Origin: Pelotomaculum sp.
Lineage (GTDB): Bacteria; Bacillota; Desulfotomaculia; Desulfotomaculales; Pelotomaculaceae
Reading direction: 5' to 3'
Assembly: GCA_018435055.1 (NCBI GenBank)
Contig: JAHDOA010000006.1
Coordinates: 1 to 64,000, forward strand
Length of the DNA: 64,000 bases
Shown here: positions 24,654 through 32,197 of the stretch, piece after piece
Layout: every line of letters starts with the position of its first letter
Position numbering within the stretch: position 1 is the stretch's first letter
Notes under the pieces: model-generated
What the model was told of the DNA's origin: nothing
Databases searched by the model: none
What the model saw: the letters and a program-made list of their open reading frames with translations, nothing else
Program-made: the position numbers and the translations under genes

Positions 24654-24758
24654 CTACTAATCACCTCTTTCCAATGTAACTATTTTTTCTAAAGTTATTA
24701 TTTACAAAAGAAAATGTCCTGATGCAAATTTAGTCAGGCTAAGATTTTTCCAAATTCA

Positions 24759-25379
24759 TCACTGGTATAGGTTATTTTCTAATATATAATCCTCCACAGA
24801 TTCTGGAAGAAGATATTTTATAGGCTTTCCTTCACGCACACGCCGCCTGATGTCAGTGGAGGAAATAGCCAGGGCCGGCGCCTCCATGAATGAAATATTT
24901 TGTTTAAATTCGTTTGGCAGTGAATCAAGTTTTTCATTTAATGCCGTTAAACAGTAACCGGGACGCGTGGCAGCCACAAAATTACACATGGACAAAAGGA
25001 TGCGGGAATCTTTCCAGGTAAAAATTTCTAATATAGCGTCCGCTCCCGTAATGAAATAAATTCTCTTATCAGGATGCAGGCGCATCATTGTCCGCACCGT
25101 GTCAATAGTATAAGAAGGCCCCGGGCGCTCTATCTCCATCGGCGATGAGTAAAAATAAGGATTTGAAGCGACCGCCAGGCATGTCATTTTGTAACGAACC
25201 GGGGACCCGCTAACTATGTGATCAGGCTTATGGGGCGGGTTGCCGGCCGGAATAAAAAATACCTTTTCCAGGTTAAAAGAGTACCTTGCCCCTTCAGCCG
25301 CGACCAGGTGCCCGTAATGTATGGGGTCAAACGTGCCGCCCATGATACCCAGGCGCCGTCCTGCAGTCTCTTTATTCAT
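24759..25379 (-). CDS. nadD: Nicotinate-nucleotide adenylyltransferase
   Basis: A 206-aa nucleotidyltransferase that forms deamido-NAD from nicotinate mononucleotide and ATP. The T/HxGH signature is GGTFDPIHYGHL (14-25), with the second ATP motif ISSTDIRRRVREG near residues 172-184. It follows proB in the same direction after 64 nt. The HD-domain partner yqeK, commonly next, is absent. Confidence 0.95.
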   Translation of the reverse strand: MNKETAGRRLGIMGGTFDPIHYGHLVAAEGARYSFNLEKVFFIPAGNPPHKPDHIVSGSPVRYKMTCLAVASNPYFYSSPMEIERPGPSYTIDTVRTMMRLHPDKRIYFITGADAILEIFTWKDSRILLSMCNFVAATRPGYCLTALNEKLDSLPNEFKQNISFMEAPALAISSTDIRRRVREGKPIKYLLPESVEDYILENNLYQ

Positions 25380-25443
25380 AAGGAAATTGTACTGTTTGTG
25401 CGCTGTAAAAGCAAGGAAAAATCATTAAATCATTGGCTAAAGA

Positions 25444-26577
25444 TTACAGGTTTAACACCATGTTGTTCCGGTGCACTATTTCATCATAGTCCTTGTGGCC
25501 GAGGATGCGGGATATTTCTCTGGTCTGGACCCCTTTAATCTGATCGATTTCAGCTGAAGAATACGAGGTTATCCCCCTGGCGATCTCCTGGTTATCCGGA
25601 CCCACAATGCTTACGGTGCTGCCTATTTCAAACTGCCCTTCCACACCCGTGATACCGGAGGGAAGCAGGCTTTTACCATGCTTCAGCATAGCTGCGGCGG
25701 CGCCTTCGTCAACGCGTATCTTCCCGCATACCGCCGCGCTATAGGCTATCCATTGTTTTCTGTTTTCCAGCTTGTTGCTGCAGGGCCAGAAAACTGTTCC
25801 TACCAGCTCCCCGTTAATTACCTTGAGAATGATATCCTTTTCATCAGCGCATGCCAGTACCGTGGATACGCCGGAGTGGGCGGCTATCCGGGCGGCTGAT
25901 ATTTTTGTCGCCATGCCGCCGGTGCCCAGCTTGCTGCCGGCGCCGCCCGCCAGCGACTCGATTTCAGGAGTTATTTCCGGGACCTCCTGGATCAGGCAGG
26001 CGCCGGGATCCCGCCGCGGATCGGCTGTGCATAGCCCCTGGATATCTGAAAGCAGGACAAGCAGTTCCGCATCAACCAGCCCGGCTACGAGAGCCGACAG
26101 CGTATCGTTCTCGCCTAGTTTGATCTCGTCAACCGCCACAGTATCATTTTCGTTAATCACCGGGATAACACCGAACTGAAGCAGGGCATGCAGTGTATTT
26201 CTGGCGTTCAAAAACCGCCGCCGGTCTGAAAAGTCCTCTCTGGTGAGCAAGACCTGCCCGGCAGTAACTCCGTATTCAGAAAAAAATTTTTCATAAATGT
26301 GCATCAGGATCCCCTGGCCTACCGCAGCGGCAGCCTGTTTGGCGGGGATAGTCCGGGGACGGCCGGACAGGCCCAGCCTGCCCGCGCCTGTGCCGATAGC
26401 GCCGGAAGTAACCAGCAGCACGTCCCTTCCCTGGTTATGCAGGTTAGATAGCTGCCTGACCAGGCTTTCTATCTGAAAAAGGTTCAGCTTGCCCGTAGGA
26501 TAGGCTATCGAACTGGAGCCGACCTTGACCACAATTCTTCTGGCGATGTTAAACCTACTGCGCTTATTTTCTGTCAT
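25444..26577 (-). CDS. proB: Glutamate 5-kinase with PUA domain
   Basis: A 377-aa enzyme for the first step of proline synthesis, phosphorylating glutamate. The amino-acid kinase domain (about 10-255) has RIVVKVGSSSI, LVTSGAIGTG, VIPVINENDTV and GTGGMATKISAA. A PUA domain follows (about 280-365). It lies between obg and nadD, but proA, which usually makes up a pair with it, is not in the window. Confidence 0.96.
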   Translation of the reverse strand: MTENKRSRFNIARRIVVKVGSSSIAYPTGKLNLFQIESLVRQLSNLHNQGRDVLLVTSGAIGTGAGRLGLSGRPRTIPAKQAAAAVGQGILMHIYEKFFSEYGVTAGQVLLTREDFSDRRRFLNARNTLHALLQFGVIPVINENDTVAVDEIKLGENDTLSALVAGLVDAELLVLLSDIQGLCTADPRRDPGACLIQEVPEITPEIESLAGGAGSKLGTGGMATKISAARIAAHSGVSTVLACADEKDIILKVINGELVGTVFWPCSNKLENRKQWIAYSAAVCGKIRVDEGAAAAMLKHGKSLLPSGITGVEGQFEIGSTVSIVGPDNQEIARGITSYSSAEIDQIKGVQTREISRILGHKDYDEIVHRNNMVLNL

Positions 26578-26623
26578 ATCTCACCCAAATAAACATGAAT
26601 TAATGTTAACCAGTAATAAAACC

Positions 26624-26655
26624 ATTTCACAGGATTAACAAGATTAAAAATAATT
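26624..26655. repeat. Copy of the ACAGGATTAACA dispersed repeat
   Basis: TTTCACAGGATTAACAAGAT in the proB-obg gap matches a word family found also near 35156, 44642, 44771, 47183 and 47276. Confidence 0.6.
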
Positions 26656-26758
26656 GTATTTAAGAAATTTCCGGAAACCAATTTTAGGGTATAAACCCTG
26701 TGATATTCCTTGCTGGGAAAAGTATACCATAGCTGTACAGCTAAATGAAGGGCTGGTT

Positions 26759-28021
26759 TTACTCGAAAAATTCAAATTCAAACTTGCCTATGTTAACTGT
26801 ATCCCCTACCTTTATACCCTCTGACTTGAGTTCATCCTCGATTCCCATCCGCTTGATGATCCACTGCAGGCGTTCCACCGCTTCTTCGTTTTCCATGTCG
26901 GTCATGGCTACATGGCGCTCGATTTCCTTGCCCTTAACATAGTAAATACCTTCCTCGCGATGAACGCTGAAACGCGGTTCAGCTCTGTGCGCCACCGGCT
27001 GCCCGGTGGTCTCCCGCATTTTGGCGGGGAGTTTTTCGATTAGTTCGGCCACCCGGTAAATCAGTTTATCCAGGCCCGCGCCGGTTGCCGCAGAAACGGG
27101 AAATATTTCATAATCAAGGCCGTAAGCCTCTTTCAACCTGAGCAGGTTGTCAGCAGCGCCGGCCAGGTCCATTTTGTTGGCGGCGATCACCTGGGGCATC
27201 CTGCCGAGTTCGGGGCTATACAGGGATAATTCCCGGTTGATCACCAGGAAATCGTCCACCGGGTCGCGTCCCCCGCTGCCCGCAGTATCGATGACGTGGA
27301 TGAGCAGGCGTGTGCGCTCCAGGTGCTTTAAAAAATCGTGGCCAAGGCCCGAGCCGGCATGAGCGCCCTCGATCAGGCCCGGTATATCGGCCATAACAAA
27401 GCTCCGTTCATCCTCCACCCGGACCACACCCAGATTGGGGCTAATGGTGGTAAAAGGATAATCCGCTATTTTAGGCCTGGCTGCCGATACCCGGGAAATC
27501 AAAGTAGATTTGCCCGCGTTGGGAAAGCCCGCCAGGCCGGCGTCCGCCAGCAGCTTGAGCTCCATATTCAGCCAGCGCTCCTCGCCCGGTTCCCCCTTCT
27601 CCGCCATTTTCGGCGCCTTGTTGTGCGGGGTGGCAAAGCGCGCGTTGCCCCGGCCGCCCCGGCCGCCCCGGGCGATCACCACCTCCTGGCCGTTTTTGAC
27701 CAGGTCAGCTAAGAGTTCACCGGTATCGTCATCCCTGATCAAAGTCCCCACCGGCGCCCTGATGATCAGGTCCCCGCCGGAGGCGCCATGCATATTTTTG
27801 CCTTCCCCATGCCTGCCGCGCGCCGCTTTATAGTGACGCTTGTAGCGAAAATCAACCAGGGTGCGCAAACCTTCATCAGCCCTGAATATAACATCTCCGC
27901 CCCGGCCGCCGTCGCCGCCCCAGGGTCCCCCTTCCGGGACATATTTTTCCCGGCGCATGGCTACGCAGCCGTTTCCGCCGTCGCCGCCTTTGACATATAT
28001 TTTCGCCTGATCAAAAAACAT
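26759..28021 (-). CDS. obg: Obg-family GTPase (ObgE/CgtA)
   Basis: A 420-aa essential ribosome-assembly GTPase. The glycine-rich Obg fold covers about 1-158 (FFDQAKIYVKGGDGGNG). The G domain has P-loop GFPNAGKST, switch DYPFTTISPNLGV, DIPGLIEGA and NKMD. The C-terminal OCT domain (about 345-420) is present, as in Firmicutes. Its start lies just after spo0B, the conserved spo0B-obg order. Confidence 0.97.
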   Translation of the reverse strand: MFFDQAKIYVKGGDGGNGCVAMRREKYVPEGGPWGGDGGRGGDVIFRADEGLRTLVDFRYKRHYKAARGRHGEGKNMHGASGGDLIIRAPVGTLIRDDDTGELLADLVKNGQEVVIARGGRGGRGNARFATPHNKAPKMAEKGEPGEERWLNMELKLLADAGLAGFPNAGKSTLISRVSAARPKIADYPFTTISPNLGVVRVEDERSFVMADIPGLIEGAHAGSGLGHDFLKHLERTRLLIHVIDTAGSGGRDPVDDFLVINRELSLYSPELGRMPQVIAANKMDLAGAADNLLRLKEAYGLDYEIFPVSAATGAGLDKLIYRVAELIEKLPAKMRETTGQPVAHRAEPRFSVHREEGIYYVKGKEIERHVAMTDMENEEAVERLQWIIKRMGIEDELKSEGIKVGDTVNIGKFEFEFFE

Positions 28022-28056
28022 CAGATCACCTGCCTGGATGCAAGAATTGCTTTGAA

Positions 28057-28665
28057 CTACCCACCACTTAATTTATCAGTTCCCTTAGTCTGTCCATTTT
28101 CCGCCCTTTTTCTAGGGAATTCTAAAAGAATTTCAAGGTTTTCGCCAGTAAGATTAACATTGGACTCCCCGCCATGTTTGTGCAAATGCTCCCTGACGGG
28201 CGCAAGGCATTTTTTTAACAACAAAAAGTCGCCTATATTGGAAGCCCGGCTGCCAAGACAAACGGTGTACTTTTCCCGGCTTTCTGCAAACCGGAGCGTG
28301 AGACTTCTTTTGCCCATCCCGGGCGGGAATAAGTTTCCTAAAAAACAGCTCCAGACATATTCCAGCGCCAACCCGGCCACGGTACCGGGGACTGCGCATT
28401 CATCCATTTTGGAGTCTACCGTCAGCGCCACTTCCATTTGATATTTGGCGGCTTCATTAATACCGACCAAAAGAGCTAACGCAACCTCAGGTATTTCCAG
28501 CCGTGCAGTTTGGCTCATCACTCTCATATCAGCGATGACCTGTCTAATATATTCCTGTACCCGGTCAGCTTTATTTAATTGCAGGCAGCCGGATATAACC
28601 TGCAGATGGTTTAAAAAATCATGCCTTTGTACCTGGATTACTTCTAATAGTTTTTGTAGTTCCAT
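28057..28665 (-). CDS. spo0B: Spo0B-like sporulation phosphotransferase
   Basis: A 202-aa protein beginning with a helical hairpin that holds the phospho-accepting histidine H15 in QRHDFLNHLQVISG, the signature of Spo0B/DcuS-type dimerisation helices. The C-terminal 100 residues are a degenerate ATPase-like fold lacking clear N and G boxes, as in Spo0B, which carries phosphate from Spo0F to Spo0A. Position between rpmA and obg is the same as in Bacillus. Sequence conservation of Spo0B is low, so the name depends partly on location. Confidence 0.82.
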   Translation of the reverse strand: MELQKLLEVIQVQRHDFLNHLQVISGCLQLNKADRVQEYIRQVIADMRVMSQTARLEIPEVALALLVGINEAAKYQMEVALTVDSKMDECAVPGTVAGLALEYVWSCFLGNLFPPGMGKRSLTLRFAESREKYTVCLGSRASNIGDFLLLKKCLAPVREHLHKHGGESNVNLTGENLEILLEFPRKRAENGQTKGTDKLSGG

Positions 28666-28820
28666 ATGTTAACTCCTTTCAGGCGTTGAATGGTTCGATA
28701 AGCATTACTGATTTTCATTTAAAATGGGGTAAATTCACAACGATCCATTCACTAAAAAATTCGCCTGCAGGTCACTTATCCACATATTTCACAAAGCATA
28801 ATTTTACTAAACACTAATAA

Positions 28821-28859
28821 AAACACCGTTCTCAAACCTTACGGTAGAAAACGGTGTTT
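28821..28859 (-). terminator. Terminator after rpmA
   Basis: AAACACCGTT (28821-28830) pairs with AACGGTGTTT (28850-28859); on the minus strand TTTTTATTAG follows. It separates rplU-rpmA from spo0B-obg. Confidence 0.8.
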
Positions 28860-28888
28860 GCATCGCTCAAAAAGCAGCTCCCTTATGC

Positions 28889-29161
28889 TTATGACGAAAC
28901 AGCGACTTTCTCCGGTATCACACTGACAGTTTTCTTATCCCGGCCCAGGCGGTCAAAACTTACCATGCCGTCAATTTTGGCAAATAGTGTATCATCACTG
29001 CCGATACCAACATTGCGGCCGGGGTGTATTTTGGTGCCGCGCTGCCGGACTAGAATACTGCCGGCTAAAACATACTGCCCGTCCGCCCTCTTTACGCCAA
29101 GCATTTTGGGTTTGGAGTCGCGACCGTTACGTGAACTGCCTACACCTTTCTTATGTGCCAA
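28889..29161 (-). CDS. rpmA: Ribosomal protein bL27
   Basis: A 90-aa large-subunit protein reaching the peptidyl-transferase centre. It begins [16 protein letters not shown]. The start codon is TTG, with GGAGAGGTG upstream. Most Firmicute L27 proteins carry a cleavable N-terminal extension of about nine residues removed by the protease Prp; this one has no extension, and no prp gene lies between rplU and rpmA. Confidence 0.97.
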   Translation of the reverse strand: MAHKKGVGSSRNGRDSKPKMLGVKRADGQYVLAGSILVRQRGTKIHPGRNVGIGSDDTLFAKIDGMVSFDRLGRDKKTVSVIPEKVAVSS

Positions 29162-29192
29162 AGTAAATCACCTCTCCTATTTAAAAATTCTG

Positions 29193-29504
29193 TTATACTT
29201 CGATTTTTTCAACTATAACCTGGGAAAAGGGTTGTCTGTGACCCTGTTTGCGCCGGTAGTTTTTCTTGGCTTTAAACTTAAAAACGATAATCTTTTTGCC
29301 TTTTCCGCTGCGCAGTACCCGCAAGGTTACCCTGGCGCCTTCTACCAGGGGCGTGCCAATTTTAACCTCTTCACCGTTTACAACAGCCAGGACCCTGTCT
29401 ATCCCGACCTCTTCACCGGCTGCAGCGGGCAGTTTCTCAATATTCAGCTTATCGCCTTCCTGCACACGGTACTGTTTACCGCCAGTTTCAATAATAGCAT
29501 ACAA
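29193..29504 (-). CDS. rplU: Ribosomal protein bL21
   Basis: A 103-aa protein starting [18 protein letters not shown] and ending with the RNA-binding [22 protein letters not shown]. The start codon is TTG preceded by GGGGGTTATTAGTT. It is 31 nt upstream of rpmA, so the two are co-transcribed from the promoter at 29618-29645. Confidence 0.97.
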   Translation of the reverse strand: MYAIIETGGKQYRVQEGDKLNIEKLPAAAGEEVGIDRVLAVVNGEEVKIGTPLVEGARVTLRVLRSGKGKKIIVFKFKAKKNYRRKQGHRQPFSQVIVEKIEV

Positions 29505-29611
29505 AACTAATAACCCCCTTCATTCGGGACACGCCGGAAACAGGTGGGGCACATGCCCGCTTTTTAAGACCAGTTCCGCGCGGTACCACAATACTTTGAA
29601 AATACCTACAG
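29505..29611 (-). promoter_or_regulatory. 5' leader of rplU-rpmA, possible L21 autoregulatory leader
   Basis: About 107 nt separate the predicted start from rplU. It includes the word GTGGTACCGCG, identical to part of the T-box core, and a GGGCATGTGCCC hairpin. L21 leaders are known in Firmicutes, but I cannot verify the fold by eye. Confidence 0.4.
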
Positions 29612-29617
29612 TACAAC

Positions 29618-29645
29618 ATTTTAACACACAAGATTTATTTGTCAA
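29618..29645 (-). promoter_or_regulatory. Promoter of rplU-rpmA
   Basis: Minus-strand TTGACA (29645-29640) and TAAAAT (29623-29618) with a 16-base spacer, about 115 bases before the rplU start. Confidence 0.75.
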
Positions 29646-29657
29646 TAGCGCCCCGGC

Positions 29658-29760
29658 GTGTCAAGGGCGTGTCAAGGGGGCGTGTCAAGGGGACGGTTCT
29701 TCTGACACGATCGGACACGATCGCATCCCAGCGTGTCAAGAGAACCGTCCCCGTGACACG
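29658..29760. repeat. GTGTCAAGGGGACGGTTCT inverted repeat
   Basis: Three direct units of (G)CGTGTCAAGGG lead into GGGGACGGTTCTTCTGACACG, which is answered by CGTGTCAAGAGAACCGTCCCC, so the right-hand part can form a long hairpin around ATCGGACACGATCG. It lies between rng and the rplU promoter. A related word GGGGAACCGTCCCC is in the valS leader at 50303-50316. Confidence 0.75.
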
Positions 29761-29761
29761 G

Positions 29762-31453
29762 TTATGTTCTAACCGGGCGCGCTTTGGCATAGGTGCGGTA
29801 GACTTTGCAAACTTCTACCGGGATGGTTTCTCCGACAAAGGCGGCGGCGCCTTCAATATCCAAAATAAAACCGTTTATCCGGGCGATGCCGTCATGAAAA
29901 TTTGTCATATGGGGCTCTTCCACTTTTACCTCTAAGACCTCACCCGGCTTGACCGGGAGCGTGTTGGCCCTGATTTCTTCATTATCATGCAGCGGCCGGA
30001 TGGTCACAGATTCGATATGTTGACTGGCAGAACCACGGATATAAAGGCTCTTCCCCGTCTTATTCTCCAGATCACGCAGGCTGGTCCCGCCGCTGCCGAT
30101 CAGCCGCGCCGCCACCACCGGGTTGGCCTCGACCAGAATGGTCTGCGCCGTGGTCTGGCGGGCGGCATTGTAAATCTGGTTTTTAAAGTTGATACCCAGC
30201 GTCTCCTCGGAAAGCACCTTTCCCCTGCCTTCACAGTACGGACATGGTTTCTGCAGCACCTCGGCCAGGCTGGGCCGCACCTTTTTACGGGTCATCTCCA
30301 CCAGGCCAAGTTGGGTAATGCCGAGGATATTTGTTTTGGTCTTATCTTTCTTGATCTCTTCTTCCAGGACCCGCACCACTTCGCTGCGGTGCGCTTCCAG
30401 GGTCATGTCGATAAAATCGACAATCACAATCCCGCCGATTTTGCGCAGGCGCAGCTGGCGCGCAATCTCGCGCGCCGCCTCCAGGTTGGTCTTCAGCACT
30501 GTATCTTCCAGGTTGGTGGTACCTACGTACTTGCCGGTGTTTACATCAATGGCCGTCAGGGCCTCCGCCTGATCGATCACCAGGTAGCCGCCGCATTTGA
30601 GCCAGACCTTGTGATTTAACGCCTTTTCTATTTCCTGTTCGATGCCGTATTCTTCAAAAATATTTTCCCGCTCGTCTAAAAACACTTTTAGTTTCAAGCG
30701 CGGGTTGGAGATATCCTGCAGTTCCAGAACCTTTTCATACTCATAACGCGAATCCAGGATTAAACGGTCCACGTCCTCGGTGAAGACATCCCGCAGGACC
30801 CGCTGCACCAATTCCAGGTCACGGTGCACTACGTTCGGAACAGTGCCGCCGGCCGCCCTGCTTATAATTTTACGCCACAATTTGGTTAACAGGATGATGT
30901 CTTGACTCAGTTCCTCTTCTTCAACACCTTCAGCTACCGTGCGTACAATCACGCCCATTCCTTCAGGCTTCACTCCGGCTGCCAGGTCCTTTAACCGTTC
31001 CCTTTCTTTTTCAGACTCTATTCTGCGGGAGATGCCGATATAATCCAACGTGGGCATCAACACCAGGTAACGGCCCGGCAGGGTAATGTGGGTGGTCACC
31101 CGGGGCCCTTTGGTGCCGATCGGCTCTTTTACTATCTGTACCAGGATTTCCTGTCCCTGCTTTAAAATGTCACAAATATTAGCGCCGAGGGTATAACCGG
31201 CATGCCCGCCTCCATCCTGTGAATTGGCCGGCAGGGCGTCCTCGACATACAAGAAAGCGTTTTTTTCCAACCCGATATTGACAAAGGCTGCCTGCATACC
31301 GGGCAGCACATTTTCTACCCTTCCCCTAAAAATATTTCCCACCAGGCGCTGGTTTATGGATCTTTCTATATATATCTCCACAAGTATTTTATCTTCAAGT
31401 ACAGCTACCCTGGTTTCTTCCTCTCCAACATTCACCACAATTTCCTTTAACAT
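29762..31453 (-). CDS. rng: Ribonuclease E/G family endoribonuclease (RNase G)
   Basis: A 563-aa enzyme that processes rRNA and mRNA. The S1 RNA-binding domain (about 35-125) contains GNIFRGRVENVLPGMQAAFVNIG-like sequence; the RNase H-like catalytic part has IDVNTGKY and GGIVIVDFIDM with the two metal-binding aspartates; CPYCEGRG is the Zn-link. I choose ATG 31453 (MLKEIVVNVG) rather than 31498 because the family begins here and GGAGAGGATAGG precedes it. It lacks the long C-terminal scaffold of RNase E. Confidence 0.95.
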   Translation of the reverse strand: MLKEIVVNVGEEETRVAVLEDKILVEIYIERSINQRLVGNIFRGRVENVLPGMQAAFVNIGLEKNAFLYVEDALPANSQDGGGHAGYTLGANICDILKQGQEILVQIVKEPIGTKGPRVTTHITLPGRYLVLMPTLDYIGISRRIESEKERERLKDLAAGVKPEGMGVIVRTVAEGVEEEELSQDIILLTKLWRKIISRAAGGTVPNVVHRDLELVQRVLRDVFTEDVDRLILDSRYEYEKVLELQDISNPRLKLKVFLDERENIFEEYGIEQEIEKALNHKVWLKCGGYLVIDQAEALTAIDVNTGKYVGTTNLEDTVLKTNLEAAREIARQLRLRKIGGIVIVDFIDMTLEAHRSEVVRVLEEEIKKDKTKTNILGITQLGLVEMTRKKVRPSLAEVLQKPCPYCEGRGKVLSEETLGINFKNQIYNAARQTTAQTILVEANPVVAARLIGSGGTSLRDLENKTGKSLYIRGSASQHIESVTIRPLHDNEEIRANTLPVKPGEVLEVKVEEPHMTNFHDGIARINGFILDIEGAAAFVGETIPVEVCKVYRTYAKARPVRT

Positions 31454-31504
31454 AAAACCTATCCTCTCCATAATAAAAACAAACGTTTTACACTGCAAAT
31501 CTTT

Positions 31505-32197
31505 TTACCATAACAGGTCCGCTAGATTCCCGCCGGCAGAAAGTAGCGCCCTGCGGCTTAATACAAAATTCCCCCGCGCGCATAGCCCGCTGTCCTCCAT
31601 GAATGCGGCAATAAGTTCTTCACACCTGATATTGCCGCTGCTGCCTGTTTTCAGTTCGGCTGCCAGTTCTATTATATCATTATCCATATGGGCCGATAGG
31701 GCAAAAATACCAGGCTTTATGTCGCATTTTCTCTTGTCGCCCGTCTTGCTGCGGCGCTCCACCAGGATCTCCGGCCGGGCTAAAAAACTGTCTACAGTTC
31801 GTTGCAGCGTTTCGTTTTGCGGGGGCGCTATAAGGGCTGCCCGGGCCGTGTAGGCGGCACGGTCGACAATGGCCATCAAGGCCGGCGCTGACTGGGCTAC
31901 CGGCCTGACTTCGATTAGCCGCAGCCCATCCGGCATAGCGGCTGCAAGAGATTTTGCCACAACCCCGGCGGGGATATCCCGATCCAGTTCTATATCAGCG
32001 AATTCCGCTTCCCCGGCTGTGCCTACCGCCAGCGGGGCGGCAAACGATAGTTTCGCGTGCGGGTTGAATCCCCGGGTAAAGGCGATGGGCAGTCCGGCCC
32101 GCCTGGCTGCCCGCTCAAAGGCTCTAATCAGATCCAGGTGAGAGATATATTTGGCCGGACCTTCTTTGGCGTACATCATTCTATACCGGGGCATCAC
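31505..32197 (-). CDS. TIGR03936 / DUF2344 radical SAM-associated protein
   Basis: A 230-aa protein starting with RYRMMYAKEGPAKYISHLDLIRAFERAARRA-type sequence typical of DUF2344, with AFTRGFNPHAKLSFAAPLAVG following. It is nearly always next to or fused with the TIGR03960 radical SAM protein; here the two overlap by 4 nt. The joint function is not known, but linkage to rng and rplU points to RNA or ribosome modification (inference). Confidence 0.9.
   Translation of the reverse strand: MMPRYRMMYAKEGPAKYISHLDLIRAFERAARRAGLPIAFTRGFNPHAKLSFAAPLAVGTAGEAEFADIELDRDIPAGVVAKSLAAAMPDGLRLIEVRPVAQSAPALMAIVDRAAYTARAALIAPPQNETLQRTVDSFLARPEILVERRSKTGDKRKCDIKPGIFALSAHMDNDIIELAAELKTGSSGNIRCEELIAAFMEDSGLCARGNFVLSRRALLSAGGNLADLLW

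Noticed and set aside
29505-29611. A full T-box riboswitch before rplU
   Set aside because: Only the 11-base core word is present; there is no Stem I and just about 30 nt between the start site and the core.
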